Of a DNA stretch of 5,771 nucleotides, positions 1 to 5,446 are shown piece after piece. How positions within the stretch are numbered: the first letter of the stretch is position 1; each line of letters starts with the position of its first letter. The notes under the pieces were generated by a model. It was not told the origin of the DNA, ran no database searches, and worked only from the letters and a program-made list of their open reading frames with translations. The stretch is from JBEKVE01 sp049514335 (GTDB lineage Bacteria; Actinomycetota; Acidimicrobiia; Acidimicrobiales; UBA8190): NCBI GenBank assembly GCA_049514335.1, contig JBEKVE010000196.1, positions 1 through 5,771 of the forward strand, written 5' to 3'. Position numbers and translations under genes: made by a program.

Positions 1-179
1 CCGACGACGGCATCGAGTCGCTCATGACGGCCATGACCGAGCGCCGCATCCGCCACGTCCCCGTGGTACGCGACGGGGAGCTCGTCGGCATCGTGAGCAT
101 CGGCGACGTGGTGAAGCATCGCATCGGCGAGCTCGAGAAGGACCGCCGGGAGCTGGTCGACTACATCAACGCCCGCTGA
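1..179 (+). CDS. CBS-domain protein, C-terminal fragment (5' end outside window)
   Basis: The last 58 codons of a gene that begins left of the window; the first whole codon is at position 3 and the TGA at 177-179. The visible residues form the second half of a CBS domain: an RIRHVPVV strand (residues 16-22), a DGELVGIVS turn and strand (24-32), then SIGDVV (32-37). The S-x-x-D of that last motif is the usual ribose-contacting signature in nucleotide-binding CBS domains. A charged helix (GELEKDRRELVDYINAR) ends the protein, as in small stand-alone two-CBS proteins of about 140 residues. Such proteins bind adenine nucleotides and act as energy or redox sensors or as regulatory partners; which applies here cannot be told. 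It is convergent with the amidohydrolase gene and so is not in its operon. A CBS tail on a larger enzyme is possible, because the N-terminus is missing. Confidence 0.88.
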   Translation, partial: DDGIESLMTAMTERRIRHVPVVRDGELVGIVSIGDVVKHRIGELEKDRRELVDYINAR

Positions 180-209
180 GGCACCCGGTCCGGATCGGCC
201 GACGGTGCC
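180..209. terminator. Terminator-like inverted repeat between convergent genes
   Basis: GGCACC at 180-185 is repeated inverted as GGTGCC at 204-209, with an 18-base GC-rich loop. Inside the loop GTC (188-190) can pair with GAC (201-203), lengthening the stem past a 2-base bulge. It begins directly after the stop codon of the CBS gene and lies 36 bases past the stop of the convergent amidohydrolase gene, so it could end transcription from either side. There is no T-tract on either strand. That is common in high-GC genomes but also makes a chance repeat plausible. Nothing else is recognisable in the 66-base gap (180-245). Confidence 0.35.
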
Positions 210-245
210 GGCGGCCCGGGCGATGCGGGCGTCCGGTGACGGCGC

Positions 246-1979
246 TCAGACCACGCCGGGGCGCACGACGTGTCCCGGCAGGTTCCCGGTCAGGACCTCG
301 CCGTGGCGCACGATGGGCGTGCCGTTCACGATCGTCCAGTAGATCCCCCGGGGACGGGCGCTGTAGCGGGACTCGCCGCCGGGGAAGTCCGCCACCTGCT
401 TCTTCGACTCGAGCTCGACGGTGTCAGGGTCGAACACAAAGGCGTCGGCCCAGTGCCCGGGCAGGAGCATGCCGCGCCCCTCGAAGCCGAGCAGGGCGGC
501 GGGAACCTGGGTCATCTGCCGGATCCCCTCCTCGAGTGACCACAGCTTGCGCTCGCGCACCCAGAAGGACAGGAACGCCGTGGACCAGTCGGCGCCGTCG
601 TCACGATCGAGATGCGCACCCCCGTCGGACACCCCGATGATCATGGCGGGGTGGCGCTGGCCCGTCGCCACCGCCTCCTCCCACGCCCGGCTCTTGTTGA
701 CGTAGCGGAACACCGTGCGCAGATCCTCGTCGAGGGCCAGATCGAGCAGGGCGTCAGCCGGCTCCTTGCCGAGCTCGGCGGCGATGTCGGCGATGGTGCG
801 GCGCACGAACTTGTCGTTGTCGGCACGCGCCACCTCGTCCACTTCCACCACGCTCCAGCGGGGGGGAGGAAGGGTCGAGCCCTTGGCCCCATCGGTGTTG
901 GGGCGCTCCACGGCGTGGCGCATCTCGTCGCGCACGGCCGGGTCGCGCAGCATGGCGATGCGTTCTGCGGTGGTGGGCCCCGGACCGACCACCTTGTGCC
1001 ACGACGGGACGCCCTCGTAGAGGTTCGTGCCCGTTTCGATGCGGAAGTCGCGGTCGAAGGGATGGTTGCGCAAAAGGGAGTAGATCCCCACGCCCTGGCG
1101 CCCGGCCTCGTCGATCCACGCCGCCACCTGGTCCCACTCCGCCCCCGGGACGTCGACCTTGGACCGGCCCCCGAGTCCCTGCAAGATGATGGGCAGCCGG
1201 CTCACCGACCCGAGGCGCATGAGCAGGGCCTTGTCGGCGTCGTCCAGGCCGCCGATGGCGCTTCTGTGCAGGTAGCTGATCGACCCTCCGTTGTAGCGGC
1301 CCGCCTCGGCGCACAGCGTCTCGAGCTCCGACAGCGAGGCGAAGCGGCTGGGAACGGGTCGGTTCTCCCCGTCGAGCTGGGTGGGCCCGTGCGAGGACGA
1401 GAAGCCCGCCGCCCCCGCCGCCATGGCCTCTCCCACGACGCGCCGCATCTGCTCCACCTCGTCGGCGTCGGCCTCGCGCTCGGAGCCGGCCTCCCCCATC
1501 ACGGTGCGGCGCACGGCCGAGTGGCCCACGTAGCACGCCATGTTCACGCCCAGCTTGCCCGCCCGGCTGGAAAGGAACTGGGGGAACGACTCGAAGTCCC
1601 ATTGCACCGCGGAGAGGGCCACGGGGGACATGCCTTCGACCTTGGCGAACATGCGGGCCAGGTAGTCGCGCTGGTCGGGGCGGTTGGGTGCCACCGAGAA
1701 ACCGCAGTTGCCGGCGAGCACCGTCGTCACGCCGTGATAGCACGACGAGGTGGCGTGGGGCTCGAAGGTCAGCTGGGGGTCGTAGTGGGTGTGGGCGTCG
1801 ACGATGCCCGGTGCCACGTGCAACCCGTCGGCGTCGACGATCTCGTCGGCATCGGACGGGTTCACGAACCCGATCTTGGCGATGCGACCGTCCTTGACGG
1901 CGATGTCGCCCCGGCGCCGGGCCAGGCCCGTGCCGTCGACGACGATGCCTCCCATGATGGCCAGGTCGTAGATGCTCAT
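246..1979 (-). CDS. N-acyl-D-amino-acid deacylase (D-aminoacylase)-like amidohydrolase
   Basis: 577 residues, amidohydrolase superfamily, D-aminoacylase branch; members hydrolyse N-acyl or amide bonds at a zinc site in the cytoplasm. An N-terminal beta-sandwich segment (residues 1-55, DLAIMGGIVVDGTG...) leads into the TIM-barrel signature VDAHTHYD (60-67, HxH at 63/65). GNCGFSVAP (90-98) carries Cys92, matching the zinc-binding Cys of D-aminoacylase. YLHRS carries His238. SDGGAH (451-456) carries the catalytic-type Asp452. The C-terminal GMLLPGHWADAFVFDPDTV (503-521) is the typical returning sandwich strand. The segment where the family's second zinc His is expected reads ILQGLGG (265-271) with no His, so chemistry and substrate are uncertain. 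The ATG at 1977-1979 was chosen because MSIYDLAIMGG begins the sandwich fold. The frame stays open upstream, but there it is only the shadow of the dehydrogenase gene. It starts 19 bases after that gene's stop, with a weak GGGAAG (1992-1997) as possible SD, and is therefore probably co-transcribed. A hydantoinase-like or other amidohydrolase activity is an alternative. Confidence 0.9.
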   Translation of the reverse strand: MSIYDLAIMGGIVVDGTGLARRRGDIAVKDGRIAKIGFVNPSDADEIVDADGLHVAPGIVDAHTHYDPQLTFEPHATSSCYHGVTTVLAGNCGFSVAPNRPDQRDYLARMFAKVEGMSPVALSAVQWDFESFPQFLSSRAGKLGVNMACYVGHSAVRRTVMGEAGSEREADADEVEQMRRVVGEAMAAGAAGFSSSHGPTQLDGENRPVPSRFASLSELETLCAEAGRYNGGSISYLHRSAIGGLDDADKALLMRLGSVSRLPIILQGLGGRSKVDVPGAEWDQVAAWIDEAGRQGVGIYSLLRNHPFDRDFRIETGTNLYEGVPSWHKVVGPGPTTAERIAMLRDPAVRDEMRHAVERPNTDGAKGSTLPPPRWSVVEVDEVARADNDKFVRRTIADIAAELGKEPADALLDLALDEDLRTVFRYVNKSRAWEEAVATGQRHPAMIIGVSDGGAHLDRDDGADWSTAFLSFWVRERKLWSLEEGIRQMTQVPAALLGFEGRGMLLPGHWADAFVFDPDTVELESKKQVADFPGGESRYSARPRGIYWTIVNGTPIVRHGEVLTGNLPGHVVRPGVV

Positions 1980-1998
1980 GTCGTCAGCCCGCTTCCCG

Positions 1999-3465
1999 TC
2001 AGCCGGTCCACACGATGGACTGCAGCTCCGAATATGCCTCGAGCCCGTAGTCGCCCCCGTCGCGACCCACGCCCGACATCTTGAACCCGCCGAAGGGGGC
2101 CTCGTGGTTGCGCTGGGCGGTGTTGATGCCCACGTGGCCGGCCCGCAGCTTCCCCGCCACCTCGAAGGCGCGGGCCGTGTCGCCCGAGAAGACGTAGTCA
2201 TAGAGGCCGAAGTCGCTGTCGTTGGCGATGGCGATGGCTTCGTCGTCGTCGTCGAATGCGATGGCCACGACCACGGGGCCGAAGATCTCCTCGCGTGCCA
2301 CCGTCGTGTGGTTGTCCGACACGAACAGCGTGGGCTCGACGTAGTGGCCGCGATCCAGGTGGGCGGGGCGCCCGCCGCCCGCGACCAGGTGCGCTCCCTC
2401 GTCACGTCCGGCGGCGATGTAGTGCTCCACCCGGTCGCGCTGGGCAGCCGAGATGAGCGGGCCCACCACCGTGTCGAGCTCGAGCGGATCCCCGATCTTG
2501 AGCGCCCCGGCGTAGGCGGACAGCGCCTCGACCGTCTTGTCGAACACGCCCCGCTGCACCACGGCCCGGGTGGGGGCGGTGCAGATCTGGCCCGAGTGGA
2601 AGCTCCACGTCGAACCGATGCACCCCACCGCGGCTTCGATCGAGGCGTCGTCGAAGACGAGGCAGGCCCCCTTGCCACCGAGCTCCAGCAGCAGGCGCTT
2701 CATGGTGCGGCCCGCGTTCTCGGCGATGCGCGTGCCCACCACGGTGGACCCGGTGAAGCTGATCATGTCGACGTCGGGGCTGCTCACGATGGCCTCAGCC
2801 GGTGCGGTGTCGGGCGAGATGACCAGGTTCACCACGCCGGGCGGGAAGCCCACCTCTTCGAGGATGCGCACCAGCTCCACCACCGCCAGGGGGTCCTGGG
2901 GGGCGGGCCGCACCACCACGGTGTTGCCCATGGCGAGCGCGGGTGCGACCTTCCCCGCCATGTTCACCATGGGGAAGTTGTACGACGTGATGCAGGCCAC
3001 CACGCCGACGGGCTGGCGCAAGGCCACGGCGCTGATGAGCCCGCCGGGGGCGAGCGGGGTGGCCTGGGCCACCTGGGGTGGAAGGGGCCGGGCAACGACG
3101 GACCCGGGATCGCGCGAGTACCGCTCGAAGCGATCGGCGGCGATGGGCAGCTGCAGGCGCGACCCGACGGCGGCGGTGGCCCCCGTCTCGGCGATCACGA
3201 GGGGGAGCAGCTCCTCGGCCCGGGCGCGGATGGCCTCGGCGGCACGGGCCATGAGGGCCATCCGCTCGCCGACCGGCGTCGCCGCCCAACCGGGCTGCGC
3301 GGCGCGCGCCGCCGCCGCGGCGGCCTCGGCGTCGGCCACGGTGGCGATCGGTGCCACCCCCACCACCTCCTCGGTGGCGGGGTTCATCACCTCGTAGGTC
3401 CCGCCCGAGGCGTCCACCCACGTGCCGCCGATCAGGAGGCGACGCTCGTCCTTGACGTTCCCCAT
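1999..3465 (-). CDS. NAD(P)-dependent aldehyde dehydrogenase
   Basis: 488 residues, the full length usual for the ALDH superfamily; oxidises an aldehyde to the acid in the cytoplasm. The sequence shows, in order: SYNFP (161-165, oxyanion-hole Asn163), FTGSTVVG (237-244, cofactor-binding turn), LELGGKG (260-266, general base Glu261), SGQICTAP (291-298, nucleophile Cys295), EEIFGPV (392-398, Glu393 for the nicotinamide ribose) and PFGGFKMSGVGRDGG (457-471). The usual KPxE cofactor motif reads RPAP (186-189), so both ribose-contacting positions differ from human ALDH2 Lys192/Glu195; Pro at the second position occurs in some actinobacterial ALDHs. The substrate cannot be read from the sequence. 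The ATG at 3463-3465 is preceded by a good SD (AGGGAGGA) 11 bases away. It is first gene of an operon with the amidohydrolase, behind a promoter with an overlapping palindrome. The pairing suggests breakdown of an acylated amine or amino-acid derivative, which is inference only. Confidence 0.95.
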   Translation of the reverse strand: MGNVKDERRLLIGGTWVDASGGTYEVMNPATEEVVGVAPIATVADAEAAAAAARAAQPGWAATPVGERMALMARAAEAIRARAEELLPLVIAETGATAAVGSRLQLPIAADRFERYSRDPGSVVARPLPPQVAQATPLAPGGLISAVALRQPVGVVACITSYNFPMVNMAGKVAPALAMGNTVVVRPAPQDPLAVVELVRILEEVGFPPGVVNLVISPDTAPAEAIVSSPDVDMISFTGSTVVGTRIAENAGRTMKRLLLELGGKGACLVFDDASIEAAVGCIGSTWSFHSGQICTAPTRAVVQRGVFDKTVEALSAYAGALKIGDPLELDTVVGPLISAAQRDRVEHYIAAGRDEGAHLVAGGGRPAHLDRGHYVEPTLFVSDNHTTVAREEIFGPVVVAIAFDDDDEAIAIANDSDFGLYDYVFSGDTARAFEVAGKLRAGHVGINTAQRNHEAPFGGFKMSGVGRDGGDYGLEAYSELQSIVWTG

Positions 3466-3476
3466 GGCGGTGCCGG

Positions 3477-3484
3477 TCCTCCCT
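3477..3484 (-). promoter_or_regulatory. Ribosome binding site of the aldehyde dehydrogenase gene
   Basis: On the minus strand this reads AGGGAGGA, close to the anti-SD complement. It sits 11 bases before the ATG at 3463-3465 and fixes that codon as the start. It is the only strong SD seen before any gene in the window. Confidence 0.75.
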
Positions 3485-3546
3485 GCGCCGCGGGCTGTCC
3501 CTGCGGGCCTTGCGCCGGGCCGCTGCGACCCCGCGCCCGGTGGCCG

Positions 3547-3575
3547 ATCGTACCTCGCACCTGACGGCTCGTCAG
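3547..3575 (-). promoter_or_regulatory. Probable housekeeping-sigma promoter of the aldehyde dehydrogenase-amidohydrolase operon
   Basis: Read on the minus strand, a -35-like hexamer CTGACG (3570-3575; 4 of 6 match to TTGACA) is followed after exactly 17 bases by a -10-like TACGAT (3547-3552; fits the actinobacterial TANNNT). Transcription would start near 3540, giving a leader of about 75 bases before the ATG at 3465. The SD lies near the end of that leader. The -35 box and spacer lie inside a 25-base palindrome, which supports a real regulated promoter rather than a chance match. Not tested experimentally. Confidence 0.55.
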
Positions 3576-3580
3576 ATGCG
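3556..3580. promoter_or_regulatory. Palindromic operator, TetR-type candidate
   Basis: A perfect inverted repeat CTGACG-GCT-CGTCAG (3561-3575) is extended by outer arms CGCA (3556-3559) and TGCG (3577-3580). Only the C/A pair at 3560/3576 mismatches, so 20 of 22 arm positions pair. The size and the TGACG-N3-CGTCA core resemble sites bound by dimeric TetR-family repressors in actinobacteria. The palindrome covers the -35 box and most of the spacer of the operon promoter, so a bound dimer should block RNA polymerase. No regulator gene lies in the window, so the repressor would be encoded elsewhere. The repressor family is inference; the symmetry is directly visible. Confidence 0.65.
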
Positions 3581-3605
3581 TGGGGCAGCGTCAGCGCCGT
3601 GGCGT

Positions 3606-3619
3606 GGCGACGGGTCGCC
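3606..3619 (-). terminator. Short hairpin after the RDD gene
   Basis: GGCGAC (3606-3611) and GTCGCC (3614-3619) form a perfect inverted repeat around GG, folding as a 5-bp stem with a 4-base loop. It begins 9 bases past the stop codon of the RDD gene and lies upstream of the operon promoter. That position would suit separating the two transcription units. The stem is short and has no T-tract, so it may be chance or a weak protein-binding site. Confidence 0.25.
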
Positions 3620-3628
3620 GCCCCGGGC

Positions 3629-4456
3629 TCAGCCGCGCGCCGCTTTCACCATGGACACCGCCTCCAGGAAGTGCTCGGGGTGCATGGGGCCCGTCGGACC
3701 CGCCACGAGCGGCCACAGGCGTCCGGCCAGCTCGGCGGCGAGCCGGGCACGCGCCTCGGGCGTGTAGCCCCCCCGACCCATGAGGAAGCGGTTCACCACG
3801 GCGAGCTCCGATGCGCCGATGCGCGTGGCGTCCCACGACACGAGCTCGGGCGGCAGCCACGGTGGGGCCGTCCAGGGCCCAGCGGTGGGGCCGGCGCCCG
3901 TGGGGACGGCGGCGGGGCCCCCGGCGCGCCACTGCCCGGCGTCCCAGGTGGTGTGGGCCTCGAGGCGCGAGGCGCCGCTGCGCTCCCGCACCACCAGGGT
4001 TCCCGCCAGCAGGTCACCGAGGCGCTGGTTGTTCCTGGTGGCGAGGATGAGCACGGCACCCACGCCGTAGAGGCCGGGGATCCAGTCCACCAGCCGACCG
4101 ACGTTGCGCAGCACGCTGCCCCGCACCCCCACCGGGCCTCCGTGCAGCTGCACCACCCGCAAGCCGGTGAGCGCCTTACCGGGACTCCGACCGGCGTTGA
4201 GCGTCTCGAAGAGGATGAAGTAGCCGAAGAAGATGAGGAAACCGGTCAACACGATTGCGCCGAGGGTGACGTAGCCTCGGGTGGAGGACGAAAAGCCAAT
4301 CGACTTGAACAGAGCGACGATGATGATGGTGGCGCAGGCACCCTGCACGAGCAGATCGATGATCGCCGCCGTGAACCTCGATCCCAGACCGGCCAGGACG
4401 AACTCGAGGGAGACCCCTTCGGGCGTCGCCGACACGTAGCGGTCGTCGATCTCCAT
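3629..4456 (-). CDS. RDD-family membrane protein with soluble C-terminal extension
   Basis: 275 residues. The N-terminal 155 or so residues are an RDD domain: GLGSRFTAAIIDLLV (23-37) supplies the first conserved Arg27 and Asp34. Hydrophobic segments follow at about 29-50 and 64-84, then the RSPGK turn (90-94), RNVGRLVDWIP (117-127) with Asp124, a third hydrophobic stretch (128-139), and RLGDLLAGT (145-153). The rest is soluble: a Gly/Pro/Ala/Trp-rich linker (about 172-207), then a predicted helical tail (208-275) ending HFLEAVSMVKAARG. RDD proteins sit in the cytoplasmic membrane; some are linked to ion transport, but most have no proven role. The ATG at 4454-4456 starts only 3 bases from the divergent SpoIIM-like gene. 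No SD is visible, and a -10-like element suggests a leaderless mRNA. The neighbours match the actinobacterial DUF58/SpoIIM/RDD cluster (M. tuberculosis Rv3695 type). Confidence 0.9.
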   Translation of the reverse strand: MEIDDRYVSATPEGVSLEFVLAGLGSRFTAAIIDLLVQGACATIIIVALFKSIGFSSSTRGYVTLGAIVLTGFLIFFGYFILFETLNAGRSPGKALTGLRVVQLHGGPVGVRGSVLRNVGRLVDWIPGLYGVGAVLILATRNNQRLGDLLAGTLVVRERSGASRLEAHTTWDAGQWRAGGPAAVPTGAGPTAGPWTAPPWLPPELVSWDATRIGASELAVVNRFLMGRGGYTPEARARLAAELAGRLWPLVAGPTGPMHPEHFLEAVSMVKAARG

Positions 4457-4468
4457 ACCGTGAACGTA
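4456..4468 (-). promoter_or_regulatory. Candidate -10 element for leaderless RDD transcript
   Basis: On the minus strand TACGTT (4463-4468) fits the TANNNT consensus of actinobacterial -10 elements. Exactly 6 bases separate it from the ATG, so the expected start of transcription coincides with the A of the start codon at 4456. This is the classic geometry of leaderless genes and would explain the missing SD. No good -35 hexamer is seen at 16-18 bases. The element lies inside the first codons of the divergent SpoIIM-like gene. Confidence 0.45.
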
Positions 4469-5446
4469 GAACGATTCGGCGCCGTACGAGCGGACGACTG
4501 GTCGGCCCTGCAGGTGCTGGTGGACCGGGCCAAGGGGCGGGCCGAGCGCCTGTCACCGCCCGAGGTCCTGACCCTCGGGCTGCTCTACCGGTCAGCCGCC
4601 GCCGACCTGGCCGTGGCCCGGCGCCGCTTCCCCGAGGCCCCCGGCACACAGCGATTGCAGCGGCTCGTCACCCAGGGCCACGCCCTCGTCTACGGCAAGG
4701 CAGGCCGCCACGACACCGTCCGCCACTTCGTGACGACACGCTTCTGGCAACGGGTGCGGGCCACGGGCCGCTGCCTCGCCCTGTCCGTCGCCGTGCTCGT
4801 GGGCTTCGCTGCCCTGGGCGCGCTGTGGGCGGCGCTACGGCCCGAGGGTGCGATCGGGCTCCTCCCGGCCGGATTCCACGCCAGCGCGCATCCCGGGCAG
4901 GGCGGCGTGGTCGACATCTCGATCCCGGCGCGCTCGGGACTCGCCGTCACCATCTTCACCAACAACATCCTCGTGTCGTTCGAAGCGCTCGTGGGCGGAT
5001 TCACCCTGGGTCTGCTCACCGTGTACATCCTCGCCACCAACGGGGCCATGATCGGCGTGCTGGGGACGCTCGAGCTCAAGGCAGGCGGGTTCTCGCAATT
5101 CGTCCGGTTGGTGGTGCCCCACGGCCTGCTCGAGTTGTCGTGCATCGCCGTGTCGGGAGGGGCGGGCCTGCTCATCGCCCGCGCCCTCATCGATCCCGGA
5201 CACCGTACGCGCGTCGATGCACTGCGCCACATCAGCCCCGTCCTCGGCGACCTCGTCTTCGGCGTAGCCGGGTGCCTGGTGGTGGCGGGGCTGACCGAGG
5301 GCGTCGTCACCACGTGGGACCTGCCCCTCGCTGTCGCCCTGTCGGTCGGGCTCGCGCTGGGCGGGACGTTCTGGGCTCTCGTGGTGTGGCGGGGACGGCC
5401 GTCGCCGCCCGGCGCCGTCACACCCGGGCCCGGCGCTTCAACCTGA
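4460..5446 (+). CDS. SpoIIM/DUF95-like integral membrane protein
   Basis: 328 residues starting at GTG (4460-4462); the N-terminus MNVERFGAVRADDW matches the family's usual opening. No ATG or GTG in this frame lies just upstream, where the DNA codes for the RDD protein on the other strand. Residues 1-100 are a cytoplasmic helical region with the recognisable LYRSAAADLAVAR (42-54) and LVTQGHALVYG (69-79). Hydrophobic segments follow at about 104-124, 170-203 (probably two), 222-243, 262-284 and 289-310. Family landmarks are FTNNI (166-170), HGLLELS (221-227) and TEG (279-281). In Bacillus the namesake SpoIIM acts in the engulfment complex; actinobacterial homologues of about 330 residues occur in non-sporulating species, so sporulation should not be inferred. 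No SD is seen and no clear promoter was found, so both start signals must lie inside the RDD gene. Its 3' end overlaps the convergent DUF58 gene by 29 bases. Confidence 0.9.
   Translation: MNVERFGAVRADDWSALQVLVDRAKGRAERLSPPEVLTLGLLYRSAAADLAVARRRFPEAPGTQRLQRLVTQGHALVYGKAGRHDTVRHFVTTRFWQRVRATGRCLALSVAVLVGFAALGALWAALRPEGAIGLLPAGFHASAHPGQGGVVDISIPARSGLAVTIFTNNILVSFEALVGGFTLGLLTVYILATNGAMIGVLGTLELKAGGFSQFVRLVVPHGLLELSCIAVSGGAGLLIARALIDPGHRTRVDALRHISPVLGDLVFGVAGCLVVAGLTEGVVTTWDLPLAVALSVGLALGGTFWALVVWRGRPSPPGAVTPGPGAST

Noticed and set aside
860..876. Purine-rich GGGGGGAGGAAGGG run resembling a regulatory tract
   Set aside because: It is simply the antisense of the Leu-Pro-Pro-Pro-Arg codons (residues 370-374) of the amidohydrolase, well inside the gene.
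612..2084. 490-residue open frame on the + strand
   Set aside because: His/Gly/Val/Arg-rich translation fully antisense to the amidohydrolase. Long antisense frames are expected in GC-rich coding DNA.
1980..2678. Open frame extending the amidohydrolase upstream to an 810-residue protein
   Set aside because: The extra 233 residues are low-complexity Arg/Ser/Pro/Thr translation lying wholly inside the aldehyde dehydrogenase gene in another frame. The real fold begins at MSIYDLAIMGG (ATG at 1977-1979).
1972..3564. 530-residue open frame on the + strand
   Set aside because: Antisense to the aldehyde dehydrogenase, His/Gly-rich with no motifs. The opposite strand carries all ALDH catalytic signatures.
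3422..4459. Open frame extending the SpoIIM-like gene upstream to 674 residues
   Set aside because: This part is antisense to the RDD gene and to the operon control region. It has no family similarity I recognise, and the GTG at 4460 gives the expected family N-terminus.
4435..4460. Promoter or SD for the SpoIIM-like gene just upstream of its GTG
   Set aside because: No TANNNT element at leaderless spacing and no purine-rich SD within 15 bases were found. The nearest GGAGA run is over 40 bases away, so no feature is called.
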